From: Frateuria aurantia DSM 6220
GTDB taxonomy: Bacteria > Pseudomonadota > Gammaproteobacteria > Xanthomonadales > Rhodanobacteraceae
DNA: 64,000 bases
Reading direction: 5' to 3'
Assembly: GCF_000242255.2 (NCBI RefSeq)
Contig: NC_017033.1
Location: forward strand, 3,173,110-3,237,109
Of the stretch, positions 8,636 to 18,223 are shown in pieces. A model generated the notes under the pieces. The model did no database searches. It worked only from the letters and a program-made list of their open reading frames with translations, and was not told the DNA's origin. Numbering within the stretch: position 1 is the stretch's first letter; each line of letters begins with the position of its first letter. Position numbers and translations under genes: made by a program.

Positions 8636-9308
8636 AAATAAAATAAAAACGAAACAACGCCAACCCCATGAATGCCGAAGCAGCATGGAACAACCACTGC
8701 TTCGGCCGACCAGCCTAACAAGAGGTGATGAAACACTGAACCCTTGCTGCACCATGAGTGAATGGACAAGACGTCCGGACGCCTCCATCAAAAACTGCAG
8801 GGAAGACGCGTGTAGCGACTGCAAACCCGTCTGTCTCAGGGGGATAGAGGACATTGGCGCTCACTGAATCACCCGCCGACCGAGCGCCCTGAATGCGACA
8901 CACTACCGCATGGAAGAAATACCTCCATTTCGTGCAGGCATGGACTGAGTCAACCGTGAAATGCATCCGACAAAGGATCGCGTCGTGTCACGGCCTGCAT
9001 CTCCGTACTCGGCGAGCCGACATGCCCGTTCTGACCGGATCGCGATGGGCCGCTGCCGGATACTGGCCAGCGCCCCCGGCCCGGTCTCGCCGGCCAGGCC
9101 ATCCACCAGCCGGAAGTTGCTGGACTATGACTGGACTTCAGGGAGGGCGCGACCTGCCCGCATCGTCAGGAAAGCTGGCAGCGAGTGGGTGGCAAGCATT
9201 GAAGGGAGGTTCGGGGTCGGCCATGCCGGATGACCAGGCCGGCCTGCGGATGCCGCCTATCGGGAAAGCATCATGAACGACATGGGCAACGGTGCCCAGC
9301 CGCTGCCA
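8636..9308. other. Gap between divergent-facing regions, no gene recognised
   Basis: Roughly 670 bp. The open frames here have no recognisable protein features. It must hold the promoter of the leftward MFS gene at its left end and the 3' end of the EamA gene transcript at its right end. No terminator with a T run was seen. Confidence 0.4.
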
Positions 9309-9734
9309 TCAAAAACAGGCGAGCATCAGAACGCCCAGAACGATCAGCCCGCCCCCCAGCAAATGGGGCACACTCGGACGCTCCCCCAGAAACACGATGC
9401 CGAACAGTATCACCAAGGCCACGCTCAACTTGTCCAGCGGTGCGACCCGGCTGAGCGGGGCCATCGACAAGGCACGGAAATAGCATAGCCAGGAAAGGCC
9501 GGTGGCGGCACCGGAGAGTATCAAGGCCATCCAGCTGGTCCAGGAAATCGTCGCCGGACGCCGCCATTCATCGCGAACCGTGATCAGGATGATCGTGACC
9601 ACGATCACCACCAGGGTTCGAATCAACGTTGCCAGATTGGAGGGCAGGCCGGCCACGCCAACCTTGCCAAGCAAGGCCGTCAAAGCGGCAAACACCGCCG
9701 AGCCCAGCGCGAACCACCACCAAGGCGCGGTCAA
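9309..9734 (-). CDS. EamA-like small permease (DMT superfamily)
   Basis: A 141-residue membrane protein made of a single EamA repeat of about five helices, half the size of the usual ten-helix transporters. Typical features are the N-terminal WWWFALGSAVFAALTALLGKVG, a WLCYFRALSMAPLSRVAPLDKLSV segment matching the EamA signature, and a C-terminal GERPSVPHLLGGGLIVLGVLML helix. Short single-repeat members are thought to dimerise, like SMR proteins. Substrate unknown. It lies 31 bp after the DUF2782 gene on the same strand and may share its transcript. Confidence 0.85.
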   Translation of the reverse strand: MTAPWWWFALGSAVFAALTALLGKVGVAGLPSNLATLIRTLVVIVVTIILITVRDEWRRPATISWTSWMALILSGAATGLSWLCYFRALSMAPLSRVAPLDKLSVALVILFGIVFLGERPSVPHLLGGGLIVLGVLMLACF

Positions 9735-9765
9735 GGACCTTCAGCGCGAAGACCGGCCGATGGCA

Positions 9766-10347
9766 TCAGTCGCCGTCATCGCTGTCATCGGGATGGTTGG
9801 GATCCACCGGCTTCTGCGGCTTGCCCCATTGGAACAAGGTATACATCGGCGGCCGCACATTGCTGCCGCCATTGTTGGTGGCGGCATCGCGAGGATGGAC
9901 ATAATAGGTCTGCGGCGGCCCGTACCGCGGCGTGATCACGACCATGTAGACCTGACCGGCACGACGAAATTCCTGGACCGTATTCTCGCCCTGCTTGCTG
10001 GTCTGCACGTCGGCCTGATCATCCGCCGGCGCACCATCGGGATGCGCCGGATCACGGACCACGGGAGCGCTGCCCATCCGGGTCGGTGTCAGACTGGCCG
10101 GCGACATCTCGCCCCGCTCCGGTCTGGGCACCGTGATGGCCGACATGTCGGTACTGCTGTGGCTGCCGGAGCTTGCGGCGACCTTCCCCGCCGGCTTGCT
10201 CGCATCGACGCCGGGATCATTCATGCCGGGCGGCGGCGGCGGCGGCGCAAACTGCGGCGAGGTCGCCGTCGACGCGGACTGGGCCAGACCCAGGGCAGGC
10301 CCGGCCAGCAGACCGGAAAAAGCAATCAACAACGCAGCCTTGCGCAT
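9766..10347 (-). CDS. DUF2782 secreted or periplasmic protein
   Basis: A 193-residue protein with a signal peptide (MRKAALLIAFSGLLAGPALGLAQ), then a low-complexity Pro/Ser/Ala region with a PPPPPPG run (residues 35-41), and a C-terminal DUF2782 domain (about 125-170: FRRAGQVYMVVITPRYGPPQTYYVHP). The tail is acidic (DDSDDGD). Function unknown. Proteins of this family occur next to polA in many Xanthomonadales, divergently transcribed as here; 113 bp separate the two starts and must hold both promoters. Confidence 0.82.
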   Translation of the reverse strand: MRKAALLIAFSGLLAGPALGLAQSASTATSPQFAPPPPPPGMNDPGVDASKPAGKVAASSGSHSSTDMSAITVPRPERGEMSPASLTPTRMGSAPVVRDPAHPDGAPADDQADVQTSKQGENTVQEFRRAGQVYMVVITPRYGPPQTYYVHPRDAATNNGGSNVRPPMYTLFQWGKPQKPVDPNHPDDSDDGD

Positions 10348-10460
10348 GGCAGTATCCCGTAGCCGAACTTCAGGCGCCTATGGTACTGCAAGCCCGGGCC
10401 GAACACTCTTACAAGTGTGCATCATTCGTGACTGTCGTCCGGCCATGCGAGAATGCCGCC

Positions 10461-13226
10461 ATGAGCAAGCTAATCCTGATTGACGGTTCCTCCTATCTCT
10501 ACCGCGCCTTCCACGCGCTGCCGCCCTTGACCAATGCCCAGGGCGAACCGACCGGCGCCCTGTTCGGCGTGGTCAACATGCTGCGATCCGCGCTGGCGGC
10601 ACGCCCCGAATATCTGGTATTCGTCAGCGATGCTTCCGGCCCGACCTTTCGTCATCAGCAATATCCCCAGTACAAGGCGCAAAGGCCGCCGATGCCGGAT
10701 GATCTGAGGGCGCAGATCCAGCCGATGCTGGATATCGTGGCCGCTCTGGGCGTGCCGATCCTCAGGATAGCCGGCGTCGAAGCCGACGACGTGATCGGCA
10801 CCCTGGCCCTGCAGGCCCACGCGCATGACATCGAGGTGATCATCTCCACCGGCGACAAGGATCTGGCCCAGCTGGTCCGCCCCGGGATCTCGCTGGTCAA
10901 CACGATGACCCAGACCACCATGGACGACGCCGCCGTGATGGCCAAGTTCGGCGTGCGGCCGGACCAGATCATCGACTTCCTCAGCTTGACCGGCGATACC
11001 TCGGACAATATCCCCGGCGTACCCAAATGCGGCCCCAAGACCGCGGCCAAATGGCTGGCGGAATATCAGAGCCTGGACGGCGTGATCGCGCATGCCGGCG
11101 ACATCAAGGGCAAGATCGGCGAATCGCTGCGCGAGGCCCTGCCGGGCCTGGCCTTGTCGCGCCAGCTGGTAACCATCAAGACCGATGTCCCCCTGGATGG
11201 CGTGGTTACCAGCTTTGTGCTGGGCCAGCCCGACCGTGACCGCCTGCATGCGCTTTATACCCGCTACGATTTCAAGCAGGGTTTGCGGGAACTGGATGGC
11301 GATGTGGCGATGCCGGCCGCAGCCGAAACAGCGTCGGCGCCTGCCTCGCCCAGCCCCGCCTCCGCACCGGTCAAGGTGCAATACAGTCTGGTCACCCGGC
11401 CCGAGACCTTGCAGACGTGGCTGGACAAGGCCCGTACCGCCTCGCTGCTGGCCATCGACACGGAAACCACCGGTCTGGACTCGATGCAGGCCGAGCTGGT
11501 CGGTATCAGCCTGGCCGTGGCCCCCGGCGAGGCCTGCTATATCCCGCTGGCCCATGTCGATCCCCAGACCCCGGCGGATGGACTGCAGCTGGGTCTGGAA
11601 CCGGAGGCCGGCCGGCCTCCCGAGCAGCTGCCGATGCAGGAGGTACTGGACCAGCTGCGCCCGCTGCTGGAGAACCCTGAGCTGGCCAAGCTGGGCCAGC
11701 ATGCCAAGTACGACATGAACATCCTGAGTCGATACGGCATCCGGCTGCAGGGACTGCGCCATGATTCGATGCTGGAGTCCTATATATGGAATGCCACCGC
11801 GACCCGCCATGACATGGACTCGCTGGCCAGGCTCTATCTGGGGCACGACACGGTGAAGTTCGAGGATGTCGTCGGCAAGGGTGCCAAGCAGAAACTGTTC
11901 TCGCAGATCGATCTGGACACGGCCTCACGTTACGCCTCGGAAGATGCCGACATCACCTTGCGCCTGCATCAGGCCCTGTGGCCGAAACTGGAATCCGAGC
12001 CCGCCCTGCGCAAAGTGTATGACGAGATCGAAATGCCGCTGGTGCCGGTACTGGCCGGCATCGAGCAGCAAGGTGTATTGATCGATGTCGAGGAGTTGCG
12101 CCGCCAGAGCAGCGAACTGGGCAAGCGGATTCTGGAGCTGCAAGCCAAGGCCCATGCCGAGGCAGGGCATGCCTTCAACCTGGATTCGCCCAAGCAGTTG
12201 CAGGCGGTGCTGTTCGACGAGCTGGGCCTGGATGCAAAGCTGAAAACCCCCAAGGGCCAGCCCTCCACCAACGAGGAGGCCCTGGAAGCCATCGCCGACA
12301 GCCATCCGCTGCCTCGCCTGATCCTGGACTACCGGGGGCTGGCCAAGTTGCGCTCGACCTATACCGAGAAGCTGCCGCAGATGGTGAACCCCCATACCGG
12401 GCGAGTCCACACCAGCTATCACCAGGGCGCCGTAGCCACCGGCCGGCTGTCATCTTCGGATCCCAACCTGCAGAATATTCCGGTGCGCACCCGTGAGGGT
12501 CGACGCATTCGAAAAGCCTTCATCGCCCCCGACGGCTGGCGGATCATGGCCGCCGACTACTCCCAGATCGAGTTGCGGATCATGGCCCATCTATCGGCCG
12601 ACCCGGGTCTGCTGGCCGCCTTCAAGGCGGGCGAGGACGTGCATCGGGCCACCGCCGCCGAAGTCTTCGGGGTTCCGGTCGAGGCGGTCAGCAGCGATCA
12701 GCGTCGTGCGGCCAAGGCCATCAATTTCGGTCTGATGTACGGCATGAGCGCCTTCGGTCTGGCCAGACAACTCGGCGTGGGCCAGCGCGAAGCGGCCGAC
12801 TACATGAGCGCCTATTTTGCCCGTTATCCCGCCGTCCGCGATTTCATGGACCGGACCCGCCAGGATGCCCAACGCGATGGCTATGTGCAGACCCTGTTCG
12901 GGCGACGCCTGTATCTGCCCAATATCAAGGCTCGCCAGCAGGGATTGCGGGCCGGTGCCGAGCGTGCCGCGGTCAATGCGCCGATGCAAGGCACCGCGGC
13001 GGACATCATCAAGCGGGCCATGATCAAGGTCGCCGCCTGGCTGCAGGGTCGTGATGACGCGCGCATGATCATGCAGGTACACGATGAACTGGTATTCGAG
13101 GTGCGCGCCGATGCGATCGAAGCGGTGCAGGCCGCGGTCGTCGAAGCGATGAGCCAGGCGGCGCAGCTGGAAGTGCCGCTGGTGGTCGACGTCGGAATCG
13201 GTGCCAACTGGGACGAGGCCCATTGA
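10461..13226 (+). CDS. polA: DNA polymerase I
   Basis: A 921-residue Pol I with all three domains: 5' nuclease (residues 1-290, LILIDGSSYLYRAFHALP at the start), 3'-5' exonuclease (about 315-510) with the DxE motif intact (D333, E335 in IDTETTGL), so proofreading is likely active, and family-A polymerase (about 520-921) with catalytic D699 in DYSQIELR and D875 in HDELVFEV. It processes Okazaki fragments and fills repair gaps. The ATG at 10461 gives the family start (E. coli 928 residues); longer readings are upstream sequence. A probable small RNA follows, the position held by spf in E. coli. Confidence 0.98.
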   Translation: MSKLILIDGSSYLYRAFHALPPLTNAQGEPTGALFGVVNMLRSALAARPEYLVFVSDASGPTFRHQQYPQYKAQRPPMPDDLRAQIQPMLDIVAALGVPILRIAGVEADDVIGTLALQAHAHDIEVIISTGDKDLAQLVRPGISLVNTMTQTTMDDAAVMAKFGVRPDQIIDFLSLTGDTSDNIPGVPKCGPKTAAKWLAEYQSLDGVIAHAGDIKGKIGESLREALPGLALSRQLVTIKTDVPLDGVVTSFVLGQPDRDRLHALYTRYDFKQGLRELDGDVAMPAAAETASAPASPSPASAPVKVQYSLVTRPETLQTWLDKARTASLLAIDTETTGLDSMQAELVGISLAVAPGEACYIPLAHVDPQTPADGLQLGLEPEAGRPPEQLPMQEVLDQLRPLLENPELAKLGQHAKYDMNILSRYGIRLQGLRHDSMLESYIWNATATRHDMDSLARLYLGHDTVKFEDVVGKGAKQKLFSQIDLDTASRYASEDADITLRLHQALWPKLESEPALRKVYDEIEMPLVPVLAGIEQQGVLIDVEELRRQSSELGKRILELQAKAHAEAGHAFNLDSPKQLQAVLFDELGLDAKLKTPKGQPSTNEEALEAIADSHPLPRLILDYRGLAKLRSTYTEKLPQMVNPHTGRVHTSYHQGAVATGRLSSSDPNLQNIPVRTREGRRIRKAFIAPDGWRIMAADYSQIELRIMAHLSADPGLLAAFKAGEDVHRATAAEVFGVPVEAVSSDQRRAAKAINFGLMYGMSAFGLARQLGVGQREAADYMSAYFARYPAVRDFMDRTRQDAQRDGYVQTLFGRRLYLPNIKARQQGLRAGAERAAVNAPMQGTAADIIKRAMIKVAAWLQGRDDARMIMQVHDELVFEVRADAIEAVQAAVVEAMSQAAQLEVPLVVDVGIGANWDEAH

Positions 13227-13330
13227 GGGGAGGCGTGGCGGAATGCTGAATCGCGAATAACCAGACCCGCCCGGCACAGGCAACTTTCCGGCACCACGCC
13301 CCTCTAATCTTCTGAACGCACGCAACGGCG

Positions 13331-13477
13331 TTCAAGGATCATTCGGTTCCCCTGCCTGATGATCCGGTGCAGGCACACTTCCCCTGGTGCTGCCTGCGCC
13401 AGCATGGCCAGTGATCCCCCCCAGATCCTGGTCCCCCATCCCCGGAGGCCTCCCCCTTGCCTCCGGGGATTTTTTTG
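13331..13477 (+). ncRNA. sX13-like small RNA with four C-rich-loop hairpins
   Basis: Four consecutive perfect or near-perfect stems are visible: GGATCAT/ATGATCC (13336-13342 with 13359-13365), a 10-bp stem GGTGCAGGCA/TGCCTGCGCC (13366-13375 with 13391-13400), a 10-pair stem with one bulge closing a CCCCCCA loop (13406-13416 with 13424-13433), and the terminator. Every loop holds a run of four to six C. Xanthomonas sX13 is known to lie downstream of polA and to act through C-rich loops on G-rich mRNA motifs; E. coli Spot 42 has the same genomic position. The 5' end is uncertain; a TAATCT at 13305-13310 may be the -10. Confidence 0.75.
13440..13476 (+). terminator. Intrinsic terminator of the sX13-like RNA
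   Basis: Perfect 10-bp stem CCCCGGAGGC / GCCTCCGGGG, loop CTCCCCCTT, then A and seven T. A strong terminator whose loop is also C-rich. Confidence 0.93.
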
Positions 13478-13575
13478 TCTGGAAGCGGCCGGTCATACGC
13501 CGCAGGGCCGACTTGTCGACAAGGCCGTGCATCGCCTAGGCTGGCAACTCCTGAAGCGGCAAAGGGAGTTCGACC

Positions 13576-13797
13576 ATGCGTGCCATCCTGATTGTCCTTG
13601 GCATTGTCCTGCTGGCCGCAGGCATCTGGATTCTGGCCGGCCATGCCAGCGTTCCGCAGACCGATACCCTGGTCCAGATCGGTTCGGCCAAGCTGCAGGC
13701 GACTCACCACGAGGCTGTCCCCCAATGGGCCGGCATCGCGGGTATCGTCGTCGGCATCGTTCTGGCCGCCATCGGATTTCTGCGCAAATCGCGATGA
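13576..13797 (+). CDS. Small two-helix membrane protein
   Basis: A 73-residue protein with two hydrophobic helices (residues 3-22, ILIVLGIVLLAAGIWILAG, and 49-68, WAGIAGIVVGIVLAAIGF) joined by a polar loop, ending in a basic tail (RKSR). AAAGGGAG precedes the ATG, a good ribosome-binding site. No family was firmly recognised; it resembles small inner-membrane proteins of unknown function with a glycine-rich second helix. Lies between the sX13-like RNA and uvrD. Confidence 0.72.
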   Translation: MRAILIVLGIVLLAAGIWILAGHASVPQTDTLVQIGSAKLQATHHEAVPQWAGIAGIVVGIVLAAIGFLRKSR

Positions 13798-13859
13798 ACC
13801 ATCAACTGGACGCGGGCCTGCCGCGTCCCCCGGCGCGCGACGGGAAAGCGCGCGGCCGC

Positions 13860-13865
13860 TACAAT
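13860..13865 (+). promoter_or_regulatory. Candidate -10 of uvrD, implying a leaderless mRNA
   Basis: TACAAT ends 8 bases before the uvrD ATG, so transcription would begin at about the start codon. No clear -35 is seen. No ribosome-binding site precedes the ATG, in keeping with a leaderless transcript. Confidence 0.45.
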
Positions 13866-13872
13866 CGGGCAG

Positions 13873-16071
13873 ATGGATGTGTCATATCTGCTCGATTCTC
13901 TCAACGAAGCCCAGCGCGAAGCCGTCTGTGCACCCCCGGGACATTATCTGGTACTGGCCGGGGCAGGGTCTGGCAAGACCCGCGTGCTGACCCATCGCAT
14001 CGGCTGGCTGACCCAGATCGACCATGTCTCGCCGTGGGCGATTCTGGCGGTCACCTTTACCAACAAGGCCGCCGGCGAAATGCGGGCCCGCCTCGACGGG
14101 TTGATTCCGGGTGGACTGCAGGGTCTGACCGTCGGCACCTTCCATGGCATCGCCCATCGTCTGCTGCGACGGCACTGGCGGGAAGCCGGCCTGAATGAGC
14201 ATTTCCAGATCCTGGATGCCGATGACCAGCAGCGCCTGATCAAGCGCATCATCACCGGTCAGGGCATGGACGAGGCGCGCTTTCCTCCTCGCCAGGCCAC
14301 CTGGCAGATCAATCAATGGAAAGACGAAGGTCGACGTGCGGAAAGCATCGAACACCGCGATCATCCGGTCACCCGCGGCTTCGTGCAGATCTACCAGGCC
14401 TATCAGGAGGCCTGCCAGCGCGCCAGCCTGGTCGACTTTGCCGAGCTGCTGCTCCGTGCCCACGAGCTGTGGCTGCAGCATCCGGCGCTGCTGGCCCACT
14501 ACCAGCAGCGCTGGCAGCATCTGCTGATCGACGAGTTCCAGGATACCAACACCTTGCAATATGCCTGGATACGGGTCCTGGCCGGCCAGCAAGGCAAGGT
14601 TTTCGTGGTCGGCGATGACGATCAGGCTATCTATGGCTGGCGCGGTGCCAAGGTCGAGAACGTGCAGCAGTTCCTGCACGACTTCCCCGGTGCCCGTACC
14701 ATCCGGCTGGAGCAGAACTACCGCTCGACGGCCACGATCCTCAAGGCCGCCAACAGTCTGATCGCCCGCAACGGCGGTCGCCTCGGCAAACAGTTGTGGA
14801 CCGACGGCGACGATGGCGAGCGCATCGCCGTCTACGCCGCCTACAACGAGCAGGACGAGGCCCGGTTCGTGATCGAACGCATCCGCGACTATATCGCCGA
14901 ACACGGCGAGGCCCGCGATTGCGCCATTCTCTATCGGTCCAACGCCCAGTCACGCAATTTCGAAGAACAGCTGATCCAGCGCCAGATTCCCTATCGGGTC
15001 TACGGCGGCCTGCGCTTCTTCGATCGGGCCGAAATCAAGGATGCCCTGGCCTATCTTCGACTGGCCTTGAACCCTCATGACGACGCCGCCTTCGAGCGCA
15101 CCGTGAATACCCCGCCCCGCGGGATAGGTGACCGAACTCTGGATGTGTTGCGCCGACGCAGCCGGAGCGATGCCAGCTCGATGTGGGAAGCCTGCCTGCA
15201 GGAACTCGGCGGCGGCCGGGAACTGGCCGGACGGGCTCGCAATGCGATCAAGGCCTTTATGGAACTGATCCAGCAGCTGCAGCAGAGCATGCGCTCCGGC
15301 GAGGATGGGGCCACCCCACTGACCCTGGCCGAACAGCTGGAAGACATCTACGCTCGTACCGGACTGCGTGACTTCCACGAAAAGGATGCCCGCGGCCACG
15401 GCGAATCGAAAATCGAAAATCTGGACGAGCTGGTCAATGTCGCCAGTCGTTTTGAGCTGACCGCTGATGATATCGATGCAGGCATGGATGAGCTGTCCGG
15501 CTTTCTGGCCCACGCTACCCTGGAAGCTGGCGAGGGCCAGGGCCAGGCCTGGGATGACTGCGTCCAGCTGATGACCTTGCATGCCGCCAAAGGCCTGGAA
15601 TTTCCGGTGGTGTTTCTGGTCGGAATGGAGGAAGGCCTGTTCCCCAGTCAGCGTTCGGTGGAAGATGAGGGCCGGCTGGAAGAGGAGCGCCGGCTCGCTT
15701 ATGTCGGTATCACCCGCGCCAGGCAGCGGCTGACCATCAGCCACGCCGAGTCCCGTCGCCTGCACGGCGTCGAAATGCTGGCCAGGCCATCGCGATTCCT
15801 GAGCGAGATACCGGATGACCTGCTGGACGAAGTCCGTCCTCGCCCCAAGGTATCCCGACCCGGCAGCCGGGACCATCATGCCGAGGCCGCGCCTGGGCTG
15901 CAGGAAAGCATGCCCCTGCAACTGGGGCAGCGCGTCAGTCATCCCCATTTCGGCGAAGGCATCGTTGTCAGCGCCGAAGGCAGTGGCGCTCATCTGCGAA
16001 TCCAGGTCAATTTTTCCGACAGCGGCAGCAAGTGGCTGGTCTACAGCTATGCCAACCTGACCCCCTTGTAA
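13873..16071 (+). CDS. uvrD: DNA helicase II (UvrD)
   Basis: A 732-residue superfamily 1 3'-5' helicase used in nucleotide-excision and mismatch repair (E. coli UvrD 720). Walker A GAGSGKT at residues 30-36, motif Ia TFTNKAAGEM, Walker B/DExx LLIDEFQDTN (DEFQ 220-223), motif III GDDDQAIYGWRGA, motif IV QNYRSTATIL, motif V LMTLHAAKGLEF, motif VI EEERRLAYVGITRAR. The C-terminal 50 residues (GQRVSHPHFGEGIVVS onward) form the tudor-like domain that in E. coli UvrD and Bacillus PcrA contacts partners such as RNA polymerase. UvrD rather than Rep is favoured by this tail. Confidence 0.95.
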   Translation: MDVSYLLDSLNEAQREAVCAPPGHYLVLAGAGSGKTRVLTHRIGWLTQIDHVSPWAILAVTFTNKAAGEMRARLDGLIPGGLQGLTVGTFHGIAHRLLRRHWREAGLNEHFQILDADDQQRLIKRIITGQGMDEARFPPRQATWQINQWKDEGRRAESIEHRDHPVTRGFVQIYQAYQEACQRASLVDFAELLLRAHELWLQHPALLAHYQQRWQHLLIDEFQDTNTLQYAWIRVLAGQQGKVFVVGDDDQAIYGWRGAKVENVQQFLHDFPGARTIRLEQNYRSTATILKAANSLIARNGGRLGKQLWTDGDDGERIAVYAAYNEQDEARFVIERIRDYIAEHGEARDCAILYRSNAQSRNFEEQLIQRQIPYRVYGGLRFFDRAEIKDALAYLRLALNPHDDAAFERTVNTPPRGIGDRTLDVLRRRSRSDASSMWEACLQELGGGRELAGRARNAIKAFMELIQQLQQSMRSGEDGATPLTLAEQLEDIYARTGLRDFHEKDARGHGESKIENLDELVNVASRFELTADDIDAGMDELSGFLAHATLEAGEGQGQAWDDCVQLMTLHAAKGLEFPVVFLVGMEEGLFPSQRSVEDEGRLEEERRLAYVGITRARQRLTISHAESRRLHGVEMLARPSRFLSEIPDDLLDEVRPRPKVSRPGSRDHHAEAAPGLQESMPLQLGQRVSHPHFGEGIVVSAEGSGAHLRIQVNFSDSGSKWLVYSYANLTPL

Positions 16072-16172
16072 GCGCCGTTCCACAGCAGGCCACTCATTGG
16101 CAGCGGCCATGCCACCCGGACCGCATCAGTCAAAGTCACGGCATGCGGACGTCTTTATCGCTGGAAATTATC

Positions 16173-16748
16173 ATGCGTATCTTTCAATCCTTCGGCGACT
16201 CCCTGCGTACCGTTTCGCAACTGCATCGCGAAGTCATCGATCATTACAAGCAGCAACCGATCAGCCAGCGTATCGCACGCGGCATGATCCAGGCGCTGCT
16301 GGCGATCAGCGCCAGCAGCGCCGCCTACGGTCTCGGCCTTCTGCTGCATACCCAGAATGCCTTCTGGGCGGCTCTGACCGCCATCTCGGTCACCCAGCAG
16401 AGCTATGCCGATACCCGCAGTTCGTCACATGATCAATGGGTCGGCGCTATCGTCGGCGGTGCTGCCGCCCTGCTTGGCAGCTATCTGGGTGGCGAGCATT
16501 ATTATGTCTATGCCATCACGCTGGTGATCGGCATCGTCGCCAGCTGGGCCATGAATATCGGCAGCGCCGGCAAGATCGCCGCCACCACGGTGGCCACCGT
16601 GATGCTGGTACCCCACGCCGGTTCATTCTGGAGCGTGGCCTTGATCCGGCTTCTGGAAGTCGCCATCGGCGTGATCTGCGCCCTGCTGGCCACCCGGATA
16701 CTCAACTGGATACAGGACAGCCTGCTGGGCAGGCCTGAGACCATGTAA
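16173..16748 (+). CDS. FUSC-family (aromatic acid exporter-like) membrane protein
   Basis: A 191-residue protein with an N-terminal amphipathic stretch (about residues 1-35) and about five to six hydrophobic helices. The FWAALTAISVTQQSYADTRSSSHDQWVGAIVGGAAALLG segment is the FUSC/ArAE signature. These proteins are half-size relatives of aromatic-carboxylate or fusaric-acid exporters; substrate unknown. The ATG at 16173 is preceded by GGAAA at a usable distance; an in-frame ATG at 16143 is possible. Stands alone after uvrD. Confidence 0.8.
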   Translation: MRIFQSFGDSLRTVSQLHREVIDHYKQQPISQRIARGMIQALLAISASSAAYGLGLLLHTQNAFWAALTAISVTQQSYADTRSSSHDQWVGAIVGGAAALLGSYLGGEHYYVYAITLVIGIVASWAMNIGSAGKIAATTVATVMLVPHAGSFWSVALIRLLEVAIGVICALLATRILNWIQDSLLGRPETM

Positions 16749-17890
16749 GCCAAAGCCGATGAGGCTGGCCACGAGTGAAACCTGCATCTTTCAATCGCCA
16801 TCCCGACCCATGACGACCGGTGATGGTAGCCTGACAGCCTCTGCTCCGCACATGTCAGAGGAGACCATCCAGGCACGGCATTGCGGATGACGATCTGAGC
16901 TCGATCACATCGAGCCCCATATCAGGTCAACCAGATAATCGATCTGGTCGCACCATGGCCAGGCGCTCCCTCATGACGACTCTCCCGCATATGACCGAAG
17001 GCCCGAGGTAGCCTGTCACCTTGCACTCACCACGCGAAGCGTGACTGTCCCGCAGGCTCTGAACTATGAAGATCGGATATCGCCAGAACCATGAAGCGCT
17101 TCCGAAACCGGGTCACCAGAAGCGTGGGCGACGGCTTGCAACTCCCACTCTGCAAGCTCGTTGACGCCAGCCATGGCTGAAATGCTTGACCCGTCGTGAA
17201 TGCAGACCTGTTTGCGCACTCATATGGAGTCGACGCCCATCGCCATTGAATAGAGGCCTGGCAGTCTTCCAAAGACACCCCATGCCACCTTGCCGCATGC
17301 GGAGACGCATCCACCATATTGCCGGATGACACGGCATCGACTGCTCGTCAGCGGAACGGATGGCGTTGCCCATACGCCTCGCTGCAAGCAAGAAAGGCCT
17401 TCTGCATGGATCAATGATTCGTCCAGCGAAGCTCCACAAAGCACGCGGCCAGACAGATGTCTTTCATAAGGTAAGGCCTCCTGGACCGTTTGCATCCGTA
17501 TTCCAGGCCACCAGTGACTGTAGATCCTGGCCCATCCCATCGAAGCTCTGAAAGCTGACTTGATCCAGGTGTGAAATCCCAGGCGATGATCAGCCATGAA
17601 TGCCCGTTTTGCCAGCACCCGCATGCGGCGATGGCCAGTTGTGCAGGCACCTACCGTGCCGTGCGACCCTGATCTGGCGGCTGCGTCCCTATCGGACCGC
17701 TGGCGCAGAAGATAGTGCGGATCCCAATTTCGAGAAACCATCGGACGGCTTCTAGATCGGCTTCAGCGCCAGGGCCTCGACACCTATGCCGGCCATCCCC
17801 ACCAATCACACGTGGCGTCGCCCTCGGCGACAACAGGCGGCCGGGCAGGGCCGACACGAAAAATCCGGGCGCGAATAATTCCGCAGCCGA
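16749..17890. other. Gene-poor region without a recognised feature
   Basis: About 1.1 kb of ordinary composition where open frames on both strands (longest about 170 codons, leftward, 17220-17741) have no domain, signal peptide or plausible start context. No transposon ends, tRNA or terminator with a T run seen. Could be a decayed gene region. Confidence 0.4.
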
Positions 17891-17917
17891 AGAACATTAT
17901 ATATTTCGACAGATCAT

Positions 17918-17960
17918 CATTATATTGCGATCGCAATATAATGCATCATTATATTGCGAT
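17918..17960. promoter_or_regulatory. 26-bp perfect palindrome plus direct half-site repeat
   Basis: CATTATATTGCGA is followed at once by its exact reverse complement (17918-17943); after 3 bp the same half (CATTATATTGCGAT) recurs at 17947-17960, and a looser copy CATTATATATTTCGA lies at about 17895. Such symmetric sites are typical operators for dimeric repressors. They sit in a sharply AT-rich patch about 415 bp before the first Oar receptor. The binding protein is unknown; a replication or recombination site is not excluded. Confidence 0.6.
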
Positions 17961-18223
17961 TCTGCGGGCAACACTTTTTAAACAACCTCTTGACGGAACA
18001 TTTCACATGCCATAACTTCGAGGTGAGCATGCGCTATCGATCGACTCCCTGCCGAGCCAATCGGCCGAGGCGAACATCGATGCAAACAGGATCTTAGGGG
18101 ACGGCATCAAGTCAAATGTCTCCATTATGGGACGGCATGACTGTAATTCGCAGGCAAGGCATTGAAGTGAAAAGATGCCGCATCAATTTCACTTGAACCA
18201 TTAATAGCTTGCGAAGTCGATAT

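Noticed and set aside
17220-17741. 173-codon leftward frame in the gene-poor region
   Set aside because: No recognisable domain, no ribosome-binding site, residue mix like random high-G+C sequence.
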